Positions 24,713-34,157 of a stretch of DNA of 40,060 bases are shown piece by piece. The stretch is taken from assembly GCA_019240655.1 (NCBI GenBank), contig JAFAXX010000038.1, forward strand, positions 1-40,060, read 5' to 3'. The number at the start of each line of letters is the position of its first letter. Position 1 is the first letter of the stretch. The position numbers were made by a program, and so were the translations under genes. The DNA is from Solirubrobacterales bacterium (GTDB taxonomy: Bacteria > Actinomycetota > Thermoleophilia > Solirubrobacterales > Solirubrobacteraceae). A model generated the notes under the pieces. The model saw only the letters and a list, made by a program, of their open reading frames with translations. It searched no databases and was not told where the DNA came from.

Positions 24713-25309
24713 ATGCGCCGCGCGATCGCGGGCGCGGCGAGTGCGGGTTATGATCGGGTCCTGCCCGAACGGCTCTACTTCACCGAATCGGACGAGGCCA
24801 ACGCGCTGATCGCCACCGATCCGCTGGCTCTACTGATCGGCTTTGCCCTCGACCAGCAGGTCAGCGTGCAGAAGGCGTTCACCGGACCGCTCGTTTTGCG
24901 CGAGCGGCTGGGGACGCTCGACGCCGCCAGGCTCGCGGCGAGCGACCTCGAGCCCGTGTTCCGCGAGCGTCCGGCCATCCACCGGTTTCCGGGCTCGATG
25001 GCCCGTCGCGTGCAGGAGCTCGCCGAGCACGTGCGCGACCGCTACGACGGCGATGCCGCGCGCGTCTGGACCGGCGCCGCCGACGCCGGCGAGCTACGCG
25101 CCAACCTGGCCGCCCTGCCCGGGTTCGGCGAGATGAAGATCAAGGCGCTCGGCGCCGTCCTGGCCAAGCGCTTCGGAGTCGCCGCGGCTCGTGATCTGGT
25201 GCCCTCGCACCCGACGCTCGGCGACGTCGACTCGCCGCAGGCGCTGGCCGATTACCAGGCGGCCAAGCGCGCGCACAAGGCCGAGTGGTCTCGGGCCACG
25301 GCGCGCTGA
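24713..25309 (+). CDS. HhH-GPD-type base excision DNA repair protein
   Basis: A 198-residue protein of the helix-hairpin-helix GPD DNA glycosylase family. The region TDPLALLIGFALDQQVSVQKAF and the hairpin LPGFGEMKIKALGAVLAKRFG (about 139-159) are typical of small actinobacterial members, often annotated as HhH-GPD base-excision proteins. Catalytic residues are not certain from sequence. It follows the hydroxylase gene by 10 bp and overlaps the EamA transporter start by 25 bp, so it is co-transcribed. A repair role beside the YcaQ-like gene 3.5 kb upstream is noted. Confidence 0.87.
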   Translation: MRRAIAGAASAGYDRVLPERLYFTESDEANALIATDPLALLIGFALDQQVSVQKAFTGPLVLRERLGTLDAARLAASDLEPVFRERPAIHRFPGSMARRVQELAEHVRDRYDGDAARVWTGAADAGELRANLAALPGFGEMKIKALGAVLAKRFGVAAARDLVPSHPTLGDVDSPQALADYQAAKRAHKAEWSRATAR

Positions 25310-26265
25310 GCGAGCGCGCCGGCGCCCTCGGCGCCGCGCTGATCGCCGTGACGCTGTGGGCATCGGCGTTCGTCGGCATCCGCTCGGCCGACCGCCACCT
25401 GTCGCCCGGCGCGCTCGCGCTCGGGCGGCTGCTCGTGGGCAGCGCGGCGCTCGCGATCGTGGTCCTGCTGCGCCGCGAGCGGAACGGAGGCCGCGGATCG
25501 CTCGACCGCCGCACGGCCGCGCAGATCGCGCTTTGCGGAGTTCTCTGGTTCGGGGTCTACAACGTCGCGCTGAACGCCGCCGAGCGCCGGGTCGACGCCG
25601 GCACGGCGGCGATGCTGGTGAACGTCGGCCCGATCCTGATCGCGGTGCTGGCCGGCGCCGTGCTGCGCGAGGGCTTCCCGCCACGGCTCGTGGTCGGCTG
25701 CCTGATCTCGTTCGCCGGGGCGGCGGTGATCGGCCTGGCCAGCTCGCGACAGGGCGTGCGCGAGAGCTGGGGCGCGCTTCTGTGCCTCCTGGCCGCGCTC
25801 GCCTACGCCGGCGGCGTGGTCGCGCAGAAGCCCGCGCTGCGAGACCTCTCCGCTCTGCGCGTGACGTGGCTGGCCTGCACGGTGGGGGCCATCAGCTGCC
25901 TCTTCTACGCCCCCGCGCTGGTGCATCAACTCGCTCACGCCAGCGGGTCGGCGATCGCCTGGACGGTGTATCTCGGAGTAGCGCCGACCGCCATCGGGTT
26001 CGCCGCGTGGGCCTACGCGCTCGCCCAGACGACCGCGGGGCGGATGGGCTCCACCACCTACCTCGTCCCGCCGCTCGCCGTGCTGCTCGGCTGGCTGCTG
26101 CTCGGCGAGGTGCCGCCGGCGCTGGCGCTGCCCGGCGGCCTGCTTTGCCTGTGCGGGGTGGCCGTCGCCCGCCGCGCGCCCGCCCGGCCGCGGAGCGGCC
26201 GGCAGTCGATCGCCGAATCCGCCCGGCTGCGCTCGAAGGCACACCGGAGCCGGCGATCTCAGTAG
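25285..26265 (+). CDS. DMT superfamily (EamA) transporter
   Basis: A 326-residue membrane protein with two EamA repeats and about ten hydrophobic helices, beginning LIAVTLWASAFVGIRSADR. GALALGRLLVGSAAL and NVGPILIAVLAGAVL in the first repeat and GVAPTAIGFAAWAYALA and VPPLAVLLGWLLLGE in the second match drug/metabolite exporters. It likely exports a small metabolite or amino acid; the substrate is unknown. The GTG at 25285 lies 25 bp inside the HhH-GPD gene, a coupling overlap. The Arg/Ser-rich tail of about 30 residues is disordered. Confidence 0.9.
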   Translation: MVSGHGALSERAGALGAALIAVTLWASAFVGIRSADRHLSPGALALGRLLVGSAALAIVVLLRRERNGGRGSLDRRTAAQIALCGVLWFGVYNVALNAAERRVDAGTAAMLVNVGPILIAVLAGAVLREGFPPRLVVGCLISFAGAAVIGLASSRQGVRESWGALLCLLAALAYAGGVVAQKPALRDLSALRVTWLACTVGAISCLFYAPALVHQLAHASGSAIAWTVYLGVAPTAIGFAAWAYALAQTTAGRMGSTTYLVPPLAVLLGWLLLGEVPPALALPGGLLCLCGVAVARRAPARPRSGRQSIAESARLRSKAHRSRRSQ

Positions 26266-26380
26266 CGTGGGTCCATCGCCCCGCCGGCCGCGACGCTGCC
26301 CCCTCGATTTTCCCCGAACAGCGCGAGTTCTCCGGCTCCCGCGCGTTTAACGGCATATCGAGACGTGTGCTTTGGAGATC

Positions 26381-27601
26381 GTGCCTGACCTGCCGGGACG
26401 CGCGAGCGGGAGCGGCTCACCAGAAGCCTCCGAGCCGCCGGGCGGCGCCGAGCCACGCGCGCGTGATCTGTTCGCGTTCACGCGAGCTCTGCCGCTCGAC
26501 CGCGCCGGCGAGCTGCTGGCGGCGATCCAGCAGCTGTCGCTCGCCCGCTCGCTTCCGGAGATCCAGAGCGTCGTGCGCCATGCGGCCCGGCACCTGACCG
26601 GCGCCGACGGCGCCACGTTCGTGCTGCGCGACGGGGACGACTGCCTGTACGCGGACGAGGACGCGATCGCCCCGCTGTGGAAGGGCCAGCGCTTCTCGGC
26701 CCAGACGTGCATCAGCGGCTGGGTGATTCACAACCGGCGACCCGCGGTGATCGCCGACGTCTACGAGGACGCCCGCATTCGTCACGACGTCTACCGTCCC
26801 ACGTTCGTGCACGGCCTCGCGGTCGTCCCGATCCGCCAGTCGGACCCGGTCGGCGCGATCGGCAACTACTGGGCCTCTCGCCACATCGCCAGCGACCAGG
26901 AGCTTCAGACCCTCCAGGCGCTGGCCGACTCGACCGCCGTGGCGCTGGAGACCGTGCACACCTACCAGCAGCTCGAGGACTCGCGGCTGGACACCCTCAA
27001 TCGGCTCGCCCTGGCGGCGGAATTCCGCGACGACGGCACCCACGAGCACACCCGGCGGGTGGCTCGGACCGCGTTCCTACTCGCGCGCGAACTCGGCATG
27101 ACGCCGGCCGAGGCCTCGCTGATCCGGCAGGCGGCGCCGCTGCACGACCTCGGCAAGCTCGCGCTCCCCGACGCCATCCTGCTCAAGCGCGCGCGGCTCA
27201 CCGTGCCCGAGTACGAGCGGGTCAAGCAGCACCCCGCCGCAGGGGCGGCGGTCCTCAGCGGCAGCGCCTCGCAGGTGATGAGGATGGCCGAGCAGATCGC
27301 GCTCACGCACCACGAATGGTGGGACGGAAGTGGTTATCCGGCCGGGCTGGCCGGCCAGGAGATCCCCCTGGGCGGCCGCCTCGTGGCCCTGGCCGACGTC
27401 TTCGACGCGCTGACTCACACGCGCCCCTACAAGCGGGCATGGCCGGTCGAGCGGGCGCTCGGCGAGCTGCGACGGCTCGCGGGCACCCAGTTCGACCCGG
27501 CCGTAGTCGAGGCGTTCTTCGAGCTCGACCCGAGCGCGCTGGTCGAGCTGCCCAGGGCGCGCGCGCGCTCCGCCCGCCAACGCGCACAGCCCCGCGCTTA
27601 G
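26381..27601 (+). CDS. GAF/HD-GYP domain protein, putative c-di-GMP phosphodiesterase
   Basis: The protein has an N-terminal GAF domain (about residues 45-195) and a C-terminal HD-GYP domain (about 210-390). The HD pair is His255/Asp256 in LHDLGK, and HHEWWDGSGYPAGL (310-323) carries the GYP signature with an intact HHExxDGxGYP. HD-GYP proteins hydrolyse cyclic-di-GMP; the GAF domain would sense a small ligand or redox state. GTG 26381 follows GGAG and is preferred, although an in-frame TTG at 26372 is possible. The C-terminal tail is Arg-rich and lies in the first copy of a 47-bp tandem duplication. Confidence 0.9.
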   Translation: MPDLPGRASGSGSPEASEPPGGAEPRARDLFAFTRALPLDRAGELLAAIQQLSLARSLPEIQSVVRHAARHLTGADGATFVLRDGDDCLYADEDAIAPLWKGQRFSAQTCISGWVIHNRRPAVIADVYEDARIRHDVYRPTFVHGLAVVPIRQSDPVGAIGNYWASRHIASDQELQTLQALADSTAVALETVHTYQQLEDSRLDTLNRLALAAEFRDDGTHEHTRRVARTAFLLARELGMTPAEASLIRQAAPLHDLGKLALPDAILLKRARLTVPEYERVKQHPAAGAAVLSGSASQVMRMAEQIALTHHEWWDGSGYPAGLAGQEIPLGGRLVALADVFDALTHTRPYKRAWPVERALGELRRLAGTQFDPAVVEAFFELDPSALVELPRARARSARQRAQPRA

Positions 27602-27652
27602 GCCGCCGCGCGCGCTCCGCGACAACGGGCACAGCCCCGCGCTTAGGCCGCC
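27561..27652. repeat. Tandem duplication of 47/45 bp over a stop codon
   Basis: Copy A (27561-27607) and copy B (27608-27652) share the exact 24-nt core beginning GCACAGCCCCGCGCTTAGG (27584-27607 and 27629-27652) and most of the rest. Copy A contains the last codons and TAG of the HD-GYP gene, so copy B is an untranslated duplicate of its 3' end, possibly recent replication slippage. Confidence 0.85.
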
Positions 27653-27703
27653 GGGCGCGAACTGCGCGGCCCGCAGTCACGCGGGCGGAAAACCACGTCC
27701 GCC

Positions 27704-27733
27704 TTCACACGGGCCGCGGCTGACCGGTAGGGT
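27704..27733 (+). promoter_or_regulatory. Sigma-70-type promoter before the lactate dehydrogenase gene
   Basis: TTCACA (27704-27709, 5 of 6 match to consensus) and TAGGGT (27728-27733) are separated by 18 nt. The predicted start is near 27740, which is downstream of the only in-frame TTG at 27733. A GAAAGG ribosome binding site follows at 27761-27766. Confidence 0.6.
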
Positions 27734-30708
27734 TGCGCGGGGACCGGGACGACTCGACGCGAAAGGCTCCGATCGCCACCACCCTCCCCGTCTCCCCCGA
27801 CGTAGACGTCTCGGGGCTGAAGCGCGCGCTGCGCGGGGCAATCGCCGGCGAAGTCCGCTTCGACGCGGGCTCGCGCGCGATGTACGCCAACGACTTCTCG
27901 ATCTACCGCTCGGTCCCGATCGGCGTGGTCGTCCCGCGCGGCGCGGACGACGTGGTCGCCGGAGTGCGGATCTGCCGCGAGTTCGGGGCGCCGGTGCTGG
28001 CGCGCGGCTGCGGGACCGCACCCAGCGGGCAGACCACCAACGTCGCCGTGGTCTTCGACTACTCGAAGTACTTCAACCAGATCCTCGAACTCGACCCGTC
28101 GGGCCGGCGCGCGCGGGTACAGCCGGGGGTGATCTGCGACCAGCTCCGCGACGCCGCCGAGCGTCACCACCTGACCTATGGCCCCGATCCGGCCACGCAC
28201 GAGTACTGCACGTTCGGCGGGATGCTCGGTAACAACTCGTGCGGCACTCACTCGATCATGGCCGGCAAGACGAGCGACAACGTGCACGAGCTCGACGTCC
28301 TGCTCTACGACGGCACGCGGATGACCGTGGGGGCCACGAGCGACGAGGAGCTCGCCCGCCGGATCGCGGCGGGCGGCCGCGCGGGCGAGATCTATGCTGC
28401 GCTCCGTGACCTGCGCGACCGCTGCGCGGATCGGGTCCGAGCCGAGTTCCCGGACATCCCGCGGCGCGTCTCGGGCTACAACCTGGACGAGCTCCTGCCC
28501 GAGAACGGCTTCCACGTGGCCCGGGCCCTGGTCGGCTCCGAGGGAACGTGCGTGAACATCCTCGAGGCGACGGTCCGCCTCGTCCGGAGCCCCCAGCACC
28601 GCCGGACGGTGGTCCTCGCCTATCCCGACGTCTTCACCGCCGCCGACCACGTCCCCGAGCTGGTCAGGACGCAGCCGATCGGGCTCGAGGGCTTCGACCA
28701 CCAGCTGATCCTGAACATGGTCGCCAAGGGGCGCCTCGCACGTGAGCGGGCGCTCCTGCCCGAAGGCCGTGCGTGGCTGTTCGCCGAGTACGGCCACGAC
28801 GATCCGGAGGCGGCCACCGCGCTGGCCCGGCAAGCGCTAGCGACGGTCGGCGCCGGACCGCAGCTCGACGCCCGGGTGGTGATCGACCAGGCCGAGCAGG
28901 TGAGCGTCTGGAAGGTGCGCGAGAGCGCGGTCGGCGACAGCCGCGCACCCGGGTACATGGACGCCGAGGGCAACTGGGAGGACGCCGCGGTGCATCCCGA
29001 CCGGCTCGGCGCCTACCTGCGGGACTTCCAGCGCCTGCTCGACGAGCACGGCTACCGCTGCGTCTACTACGGCCACTTCGGGCAGGGCTGCGTGCACACC
29101 CGGATGGACTTCGACCTCAAGAGCGCCAGCGGGCTGCGGACGTTCCGCTCGTTCATGGAGAAGGCCGCCGACCTCGTGGTCGCGCACGGCGGCTCGCTGG
29201 CCGGGGAGTACGGGGAAGGTCATGGGCGCGCCGAGCTGTTGCCGAAGATGTTCGGGCCCGAGCTGATGGACGCATTCCGGGCGTTCAAGCGGATCTGGGA
29301 CCCCGACGCGAAGATGAACCCGAACCGGCTGATCGGCGAGGTCAAGCTGGACGAGGGGCTGCGACTCGGACCGGGCTACCGGCCGCCGGCGCTCGCGACG
29401 CATTTCGCCTATCCCGACGACGGCGGCTCCTTCGCCACCGCGATCGAGCGATGCTTCGGGATGGCGAAATGCCGCAACCTCGGCACGCTGACCATGTGCC
29501 CGAGCTTCCAGGTCACCCGCGAGGAGATGCACTCGACCCGCGGCCGGGCCCGGCTTCTGTTCGAGATGCTCGAGGGCGATCCGATCACCGAGGGTTGGCG
29601 CGCCGACGCGGTCAAGGAGTCGCTCGACCTCTGCCTGTCCTGCAAGGGGTGCACCGGCGGATGCCCGGTGCACGTCGACATGCCGACCTACAAGGCCGAG
29701 TTCCTCGCCCACTACTACGGGCGGCGCCGGCGACCGCTGCACCACTACGCCCTCGGCCTGATGCCGTGGTGGGGCCGGGCGGCGGCCCGGGCGCCGCAGC
29801 TGATCAACGCGCTCAGCCATTCGGCGGCGCTCGCGCCGGCGGGCAAGCGGATGCTGGGCCTCGCCCAGGAGCGCTCGGCGCCGCGGTTCGCCCGTCGGAG
29901 CTTCCGCGGCTGGTACGCGCGGCGGCAGCCCGGGCGGACGGACAGCGCTTCGCCACCGGTGGTGCTCTGGGTCGACACGTTCACCAACCTGTTCGAGCCG
30001 GACGTCGGCAAGGCGGCGCTCGCCGTGCTCGAGGCGGCCGGGTTCTCCGTCGAGCTTTCGCCGCCCGGGCTCTGCTGCGGGAGGCCGCTCTACGACTTCG
30101 GGATGCTGCCGGTGGCGCGGCGCGCGCTGCGGCGGGTGCTCGACACGATGTCGGGGGCGCTCGAGGCGGGCACTCCGATCCTCGTGCTCGAGCCGAGCTG
30201 CGCCTCGGTGTTCCGGGACGAGCTGCGCAAGCTGCTGCCCCACGACGAACACGCGCGGCGGCTGGCCGGGCAGGTCGTGATCCTCGACGAGCTGCTCGAG
30301 CGAGCGGGGGGCGGATGGCGACCGGCGGGGCTCGAGGGACGGCGCGCGCTGATCCACGGCCACTGCCACCAAGAAGCCCTGATGGGGCTGCACGGCGAGC
30401 GGCAGCTGCTCGCCGGCGCCGGGCTCGACGTCGAGCTCCTGGCCTCCGGAGGCTGCGGCATGGCCGGCTCGTTCGGCTACCTGGAAGGCGACCCCTATCG
30501 GGTTTCGATGGCCGCCGGCGAGCGGGTGCTCCTGCCCGCGGTGCGCGCCGAGAGCCCGGAGACGCTGGTTGTCGCGGACGGCTTCTCGTGCCGGACCCAG
30601 ATCGCCGCCGGCACCGGCCGGCGGGCGCTGCACAGCGCTCAAGTCCTGCAAATGGCGCTCCGCGGCCACGAAGTTGATATAGAACCCGAAAAGGGATTAT
30701 CGCCGTGA
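27733..30708 (+). CDS. FAD-binding and Fe-S-binding dehydrogenase (D-lactate/glycolate-type)
   Basis: A long fusion of a GlcD-like FAD oxidase (about residues 20-550; GTAPSGQTTN, GNNSCGTHSIMAG, YYGHFGQGCVH), two [4Fe-4S] sites (Cys574/580/589 and Cys634/637/640/644, CLSCKGCTGGC) and a C-terminal CCG domain (GLCCGRP; SGGCGMAGSFGYL). Such proteins oxidise D-lactate, glycolate or 2-hydroxyglutarate and pass electrons to the membrane. The lactate permease gene follows 45 bp downstream, favouring lactate. The start is uncertain: TTG 27733 is the only standard in-frame start but overlaps the -10 box, while ATC at 27772 sits 5 nt after GAAAGG and gives the expected N-terminus. Confidence 0.9.
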   Translation: MRGDRDDSTRKAPIATTLPVSPDVDVSGLKRALRGAIAGEVRFDAGSRAMYANDFSIYRSVPIGVVVPRGADDVVAGVRICREFGAPVLARGCGTAPSGQTTNVAVVFDYSKYFNQILELDPSGRRARVQPGVICDQLRDAAERHHLTYGPDPATHEYCTFGGMLGNNSCGTHSIMAGKTSDNVHELDVLLYDGTRMTVGATSDEELARRIAAGGRAGEIYAALRDLRDRCADRVRAEFPDIPRRVSGYNLDELLPENGFHVARALVGSEGTCVNILEATVRLVRSPQHRRTVVLAYPDVFTAADHVPELVRTQPIGLEGFDHQLILNMVAKGRLARERALLPEGRAWLFAEYGHDDPEAATALARQALATVGAGPQLDARVVIDQAEQVSVWKVRESAVGDSRAPGYMDAEGNWEDAAVHPDRLGAYLRDFQRLLDEHGYRCVYYGHFGQGCVHTRMDFDLKSASGLRTFRSFMEKAADLVVAHGGSLAGEYGEGHGRAELLPKMFGPELMDAFRAFKRIWDPDAKMNPNRLIGEVKLDEGLRLGPGYRPPALATHFAYPDDGGSFATAIERCFGMAKCRNLGTLTMCPSFQVTREEMHSTRGRARLLFEMLEGDPITEGWRADAVKESLDLCLSCKGCTGGCPVHVDMPTYKAEFLAHYYGRRRRPLHHYALGLMPWWGRAAARAPQLINALSHSAALAPAGKRMLGLAQERSAPRFARRSFRGWYARRQPGRTDSASPPVVLWVDTFTNLFEPDVGKAALAVLEAAGFSVELSPPGLCCGRPLYDFGMLPVARRALRRVLDTMSGALEAGTPILVLEPSCASVFRDELRKLLPHDEHARRLAGQVVILDELLERAGGGWRPAGLEGRRALIHGHCHQEALMGLHGERQLLAGAGLDVELLASGGCGMAGSFGYLEGDPYRVSMAAGERVLLPAVRAESPETLVVADGFSCRTQIAAGTGRRALHSAQVLQMALRGHEVDIEPEKGLSP

Positions 30709-30753
30709 GGTGGTAAGAACCGGGAACGAGGGCGTCAACCTAGGGAGGTGGCC

Positions 30754-32418
30754 GTGTACAAGCAGGTGCTGGATCCGGTGTCCCACTCGCTGGGCCTGAC
30801 GTCGATCTTCGCCGTCCTGCCGCTGCTGGTGCTGTTCGTATTGCTCGGCGTGATGCGGATGAAGGCGTGGCTGGCGTCGGTGATCACGCTCGTGGTGGCG
30901 ATCGCGGTCGCGGTCGTGGTGTACTCGATGCCGATCGGACAGGCCGGCGACTCGGCCCTCGAGGGCGCCGTGTTCGGCTTCTGGCCGATCATGTGGATCG
31001 TCATCAACGCCCTGTGGATCTTCAACATGTCGGACGTCACGGGGTATTTCGCCGTGCTGCGGCGGGCGTTCAGCAGCGTCTCGGACGATCACCGGGTGCA
31101 GGTCGTCGTCATCGCGTTCTGCTTCGGCGCGCTGCTCGAGGCGCTGGCCGGCTTCGGCACCCCGGTGGCGATCTGCGGGATCATGCTGGTGGGCCTCGGC
31201 CTGACCCCGGTGCAGGCCGCCTCCGTGGCCCTGGTCGCCGACACGGCGCCGGTGGCCTTCGGCGCGATCGCGATCCCGATCACCACGCTCGCGCAGGTCA
31301 CCGGTCTTCCGGTCGGCAACCTCGGCGCGATGGTCGGCCGCCAGACGCCGTTCCTGGCTCTGCTCGTGCCGTTCGTGCTGGTGTTCATGACCGACGGGCG
31401 GCGGGGACTGCGCGAGGCGTGGCCGGCCGCGTTGACCGCTGGGGGGGTGTTTGCGGTGGTCCAGTTTGCGGTCTCCAACTACGTCTCGGTGCAGCTGACC
31501 GACATCCTGGCGTCGCTGGCCTCGGCCGGGGCGCTGGTCGCGCTGCTGCGGGTGTGGTCGCCGCGGGCCCCCGGCGCGCCGAGCGCCGCACCGGCTCGCG
31601 GGCGGCCGGCGATCGCCGGCGGCGCCGCGGCCGATCCGGCGCTCGAGCGCCGGCAGCTCGCCGAAAGCGGAGGGCCGATCTCGCGGCGCGACATGCTGCT
31701 GGCCTTCGCGCCGTACATGATCATCATCGTCGTCCTCGGCATCACCAGCCTGCACGCGGTCACCGTCCAGCTCGACAAGCTGACCAGCGAGTTCACGTGG
31801 CCCGGCCTGCACGTCCTCAACAGCAAGGGCAAGGCGCCCACCAGTGCGACGTTCAAGTTCAACTGGTTGACCGCGGCGGGAACCTGGCTGCTCGTCTCGG
31901 GCGTGCTGACGGCGATCGTCCTGCGCGTCCGTCCGGCGCTGGCCCTGCGGACCTACGTGCGCACGCTCGATCAGATCAAGTGGGCGCTGATTACGGTGTG
32001 CGCCGTCCTCGCGGTCGCCTACGTGATGAACCTGTCCGGCCAGACGGTCACGCTCGGGACCTGGGCGGCGGGCGCCGGCAGCTTCTTCGCCTTCCTCTCG
32101 CCGCTGATCGGCTGGTTCGGCACCGCGGTCACCGGCTCGGACACCTCGACGAACTCGCTGTTCGGGGGGCTCCAGGTCGCCGCCGCCCACAAGGCGGGGT
32201 TGTCACCCACCCTACTCGCCGGCGCCAACAGCTCCGGCGGGGTGCTGGCGAAGATGGTCTCGCCCCAGAACCTAGCCATCGGAGCCGCCGCCGTGGGGCT
32301 GGCCGGGCGCGAGGGCGACATCTTCCGGCGGGTGATCGGCTGGAGCGTGGCGCTCGTGCTGCTGATGGCCGTGCTCGTGCTGCTGCAGTCCGGGCCGCTG
32401 TCGTTCATGGTTCCGTAG
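30754..32418 (+). CDS. L-lactate permease, LctP family
   Basis: A 554-residue lactate/glycolate:proton symporter with about 12-13 hydrophobic helices. EALAGFGTPVAICGIMLVGLGLTP-type and SLVADTAPVAFGAIAIPI-like segments (here LVADTAPVAFGAIAIPI), GSDTSTNSLFGGLQVAAA and SSGGVLAKMVSPQNLAIG are family hallmarks. GTG 30754 is chosen over GTG 30748 because AGGGAGG lies 5-6 nt before it. It imports the likely substrate of the dehydrogenase encoded just upstream; the two form a lactate-utilisation operon. It faces malate synthase, with a hairpin between them. Confidence 0.92.
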   Translation: MYKQVLDPVSHSLGLTSIFAVLPLLVLFVLLGVMRMKAWLASVITLVVAIAVAVVVYSMPIGQAGDSALEGAVFGFWPIMWIVINALWIFNMSDVTGYFAVLRRAFSSVSDDHRVQVVVIAFCFGALLEALAGFGTPVAICGIMLVGLGLTPVQAASVALVADTAPVAFGAIAIPITTLAQVTGLPVGNLGAMVGRQTPFLALLVPFVLVFMTDGRRGLREAWPAALTAGGVFAVVQFAVSNYVSVQLTDILASLASAGALVALLRVWSPRAPGAPSAAPARGRPAIAGGAAADPALERRQLAESGGPISRRDMLLAFAPYMIIIVVLGITSLHAVTVQLDKLTSEFTWPGLHVLNSKGKAPTSATFKFNWLTAAGTWLLVSGVLTAIVLRVRPALALRTYVRTLDQIKWALITVCAVLAVAYVMNLSGQTVTLGTWAAGAGSFFAFLSPLIGWFGTAVTGSDTSTNSLFGGLQVAAAHKAGLSPTLLAGANSSGGVLAKMVSPQNLAIGAAAVGLAGREGDIFRRVIGWSVALVLLMAVLVLLQSGPLSFMVP

Positions 32419-32479
32419 GGCCGCCCGGGGCGCGGAGTCGCGGCCCGGGCGCGGCGCGGAGTCGCGCCAGCCACGCCGC

Positions 32480-32498
32480 GGGCGGCCGAAGGCCGCCC
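32480..32498. terminator. Perfect hairpin between lactate permease and malate synthase
   Basis: GGGCGGCC (32480-32487) and GGCCGCCC (32491-32498) pair perfectly around GAA. The right arm ends on the first base of the malate synthase stop (minus strand). No T-tract. A second GGCCGCCC lies just after the permease stop at 32420. Probable terminator for either or both genes. Confidence 0.55.
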
Positions 32499-34096
32499 TA
32501 ATCCAGATATTCGTACGCGGGGATCGTGAGGAACTCGATCAGCTCGGGCGACAGGCACACGCGCTCGAAGATCTCGCGCGTCTCGAGGGGGCGCCCGGCG
32601 CGCCAGGTCTCCGCCCCCACGCTCTCGCGGATCTTCGCCGTCTCCTCGTCGAGGACCTGGCGCACCAGCTCACGGCTGACCTCGCGGCCATCGTCGAGGT
32701 GGGCGCGGTGGCGCAGCCACTGCCAGATCTGGGTGCGGGAGATCTCCGCCGTGGCGGCGTCCTCCATCAGCGAGTTGATCGCCGCGGCGCCGCGGCCGCC
32801 GAGCCAGAACGAGACGTACTGGAAGCCGACGTTGACGTCGGTGCGCAGGCCCGCCTCGGTGATCTTGCCCGGGGTGTCCGAGAGCGAGAGCAGCTCCTGC
32901 GCGCTGATGTGGACGTCGTCGCGCCGGCGCTCGAGCTGGTTCGGCCGGCCTTCGAGGCCCTGCTCGAACACCTCCCGGGCCACGGGGACGAGGTCGGGAT
33001 GGGCCACCCAGGTGCCGTCGTAGCCCTGACCGACCTCACGCTCCTTGTCCCGCCGGACGCCGTCGAGCGCCTTGCGGTTGGCCTCCTCGTCGCCTTTGCG
33101 GGACGGGATCAGCGCCGCCATGCCGCCCATCGCATGGGCGCCGCGCCGGTGACAGGTGGCAGCGAGCAAGTCCGTGTAAGCGCGCATGAACGGCACGGTC
33201 ATGGTGACGTCGCTGCGGTCGGGCAGCACCATCTCGGCCCGGTCGGGGAAGCATTTGATGGCCGAGAAGATGTAGTCCCAGCGGCCGGCGTTCAGCCCGG
33301 CCGAGTGTTCGCGGAGCTCGAACAGGATCTCGTCCATCTCGAACGCCGCCGGCAGCGTCTCGATCAGCACCGTGGCCTTGATCGTGCCGTGCGGTATCCC
33401 AAGCGCCTCCTGCGAGAACGTGAACACGTCGTTCCACAACCGCGCCTCGAGATGCGACTCCATCTTCGGCAGGTAGAAGTATGGGCCCGAGCCGGCCGCC
33501 AGCAGGCGGGGGGCGCAGTGGAACACGTAGAGCCCGAAGTCGAACAGCCCGCCGCCGACCGGCTCGCCATCGACGAGCAGGTGGCGCTCGGGCAGATGCC
33601 AGCCGCGGGGGCGCACGAGCAGCGTCGCCGGATCCTCCGCGAGCTCGTAATGGCGCCCGTCGGAGCCGTCGTAGGCGATCGTCTCGTCGATCGCGTCCCG
33701 GAGGTTGATGTGACCCTCGACCATGTTCCGCCACGTCGGTGAGTTCGCGTCCTCGAAGTCGGCCATGAATCCGTCGGCGCCCGAGTTCAGCGCGTTGATC
33801 GTCATCTTGCGTTCGGTCGGACCGGTGATCTCCACCCAGCGCTGCTGCAGGTCCGCGGGCGCGGGCGCCACCTGCCAGTCGCCCTCGCGGATCTCGGCGG
33901 TGTCGGGGAGGAAGTCGAGCAACTGACCCGCGGCCAGCCGAGCCCGCCGCTCGGCGCGCGCCTCCAGCAGCTCCCGGCGGCGGGGACCGAAGCGGCGCTG
34001 CAGCTCGGCCACGAACTCGAGCGCGTCGGGGGTGAGGACCTCGTCGAAGCCGCTGTGGATCGGGCCGCGCAGCTCCAGGTTGGTGCGTGTAGCCAT
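32498..34096 (-). CDS. aceB: Malate synthase A
   Basis: A 532-residue malate synthase (acetyl-CoA plus glyoxylate to malate), of the shorter AceB type. Clear signatures are [70 protein letters not shown] and [11 protein letters not shown], and the C-terminal [22 protein letters not shown]. Length and motifs are complete. ATG 34096 is preceded by GAGAGG with 8-nt spacing. No isocitrate lyase is in the window, so the other half of the glyoxylate shunt must be elsewhere, or glyoxylate comes from another pathway. It lies 61 bp downstream of the LtrA-like gene. Confidence 0.97.
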   Translation of the reverse strand: MATRTNLELRGPIHSGFDEVLTPDALEFVAELQRRFGPRRRELLEARAERRARLAAGQLLDFLPDTAEIREGDWQVAPAPADLQQRWVEITGPTERKMTINALNSGADGFMADFEDANSPTWRNMVEGHINLRDAIDETIAYDGSDGRHYELAEDPATLLVRPRGWHLPERHLLVDGEPVGGGLFDFGLYVFHCAPRLLAAGSGPYFYLPKMESHLEARLWNDVFTFSQEALGIPHGTIKATVLIETLPAAFEMDEILFELREHSAGLNAGRWDYIFSAIKCFPDRAEMVLPDRSDVTMTVPFMRAYTDLLAATCHRRGAHAMGGMAALIPSRKGDEEANRKALDGVRRDKEREVGQGYDGTWVAHPDLVPVAREVFEQGLEGRPNQLERRRDDVHISAQELLSLSDTPGKITEAGLRTDVNVGFQYVSFWLGGRGAAAINSLMEDAATAEISRTQIWQWLRHRAHLDDGREVSRELVRQVLDEETAKIRESVGAETWRAGRPLETREIFERVCLSPELIEFLTIPAYEYLD

Positions 34097-34157
34097 TGTT
34101 CGAACCTCTCAGCCGATGACCGGTGCCGTGCGCTCCTCGGTCAGGGCACGCGGCAGC

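Noticed and set aside
30697-32190. A 497-codon frame antisense to the lactate permease
   Set aside because: His/Arg/Asp-rich shadow of a membrane protein gene.
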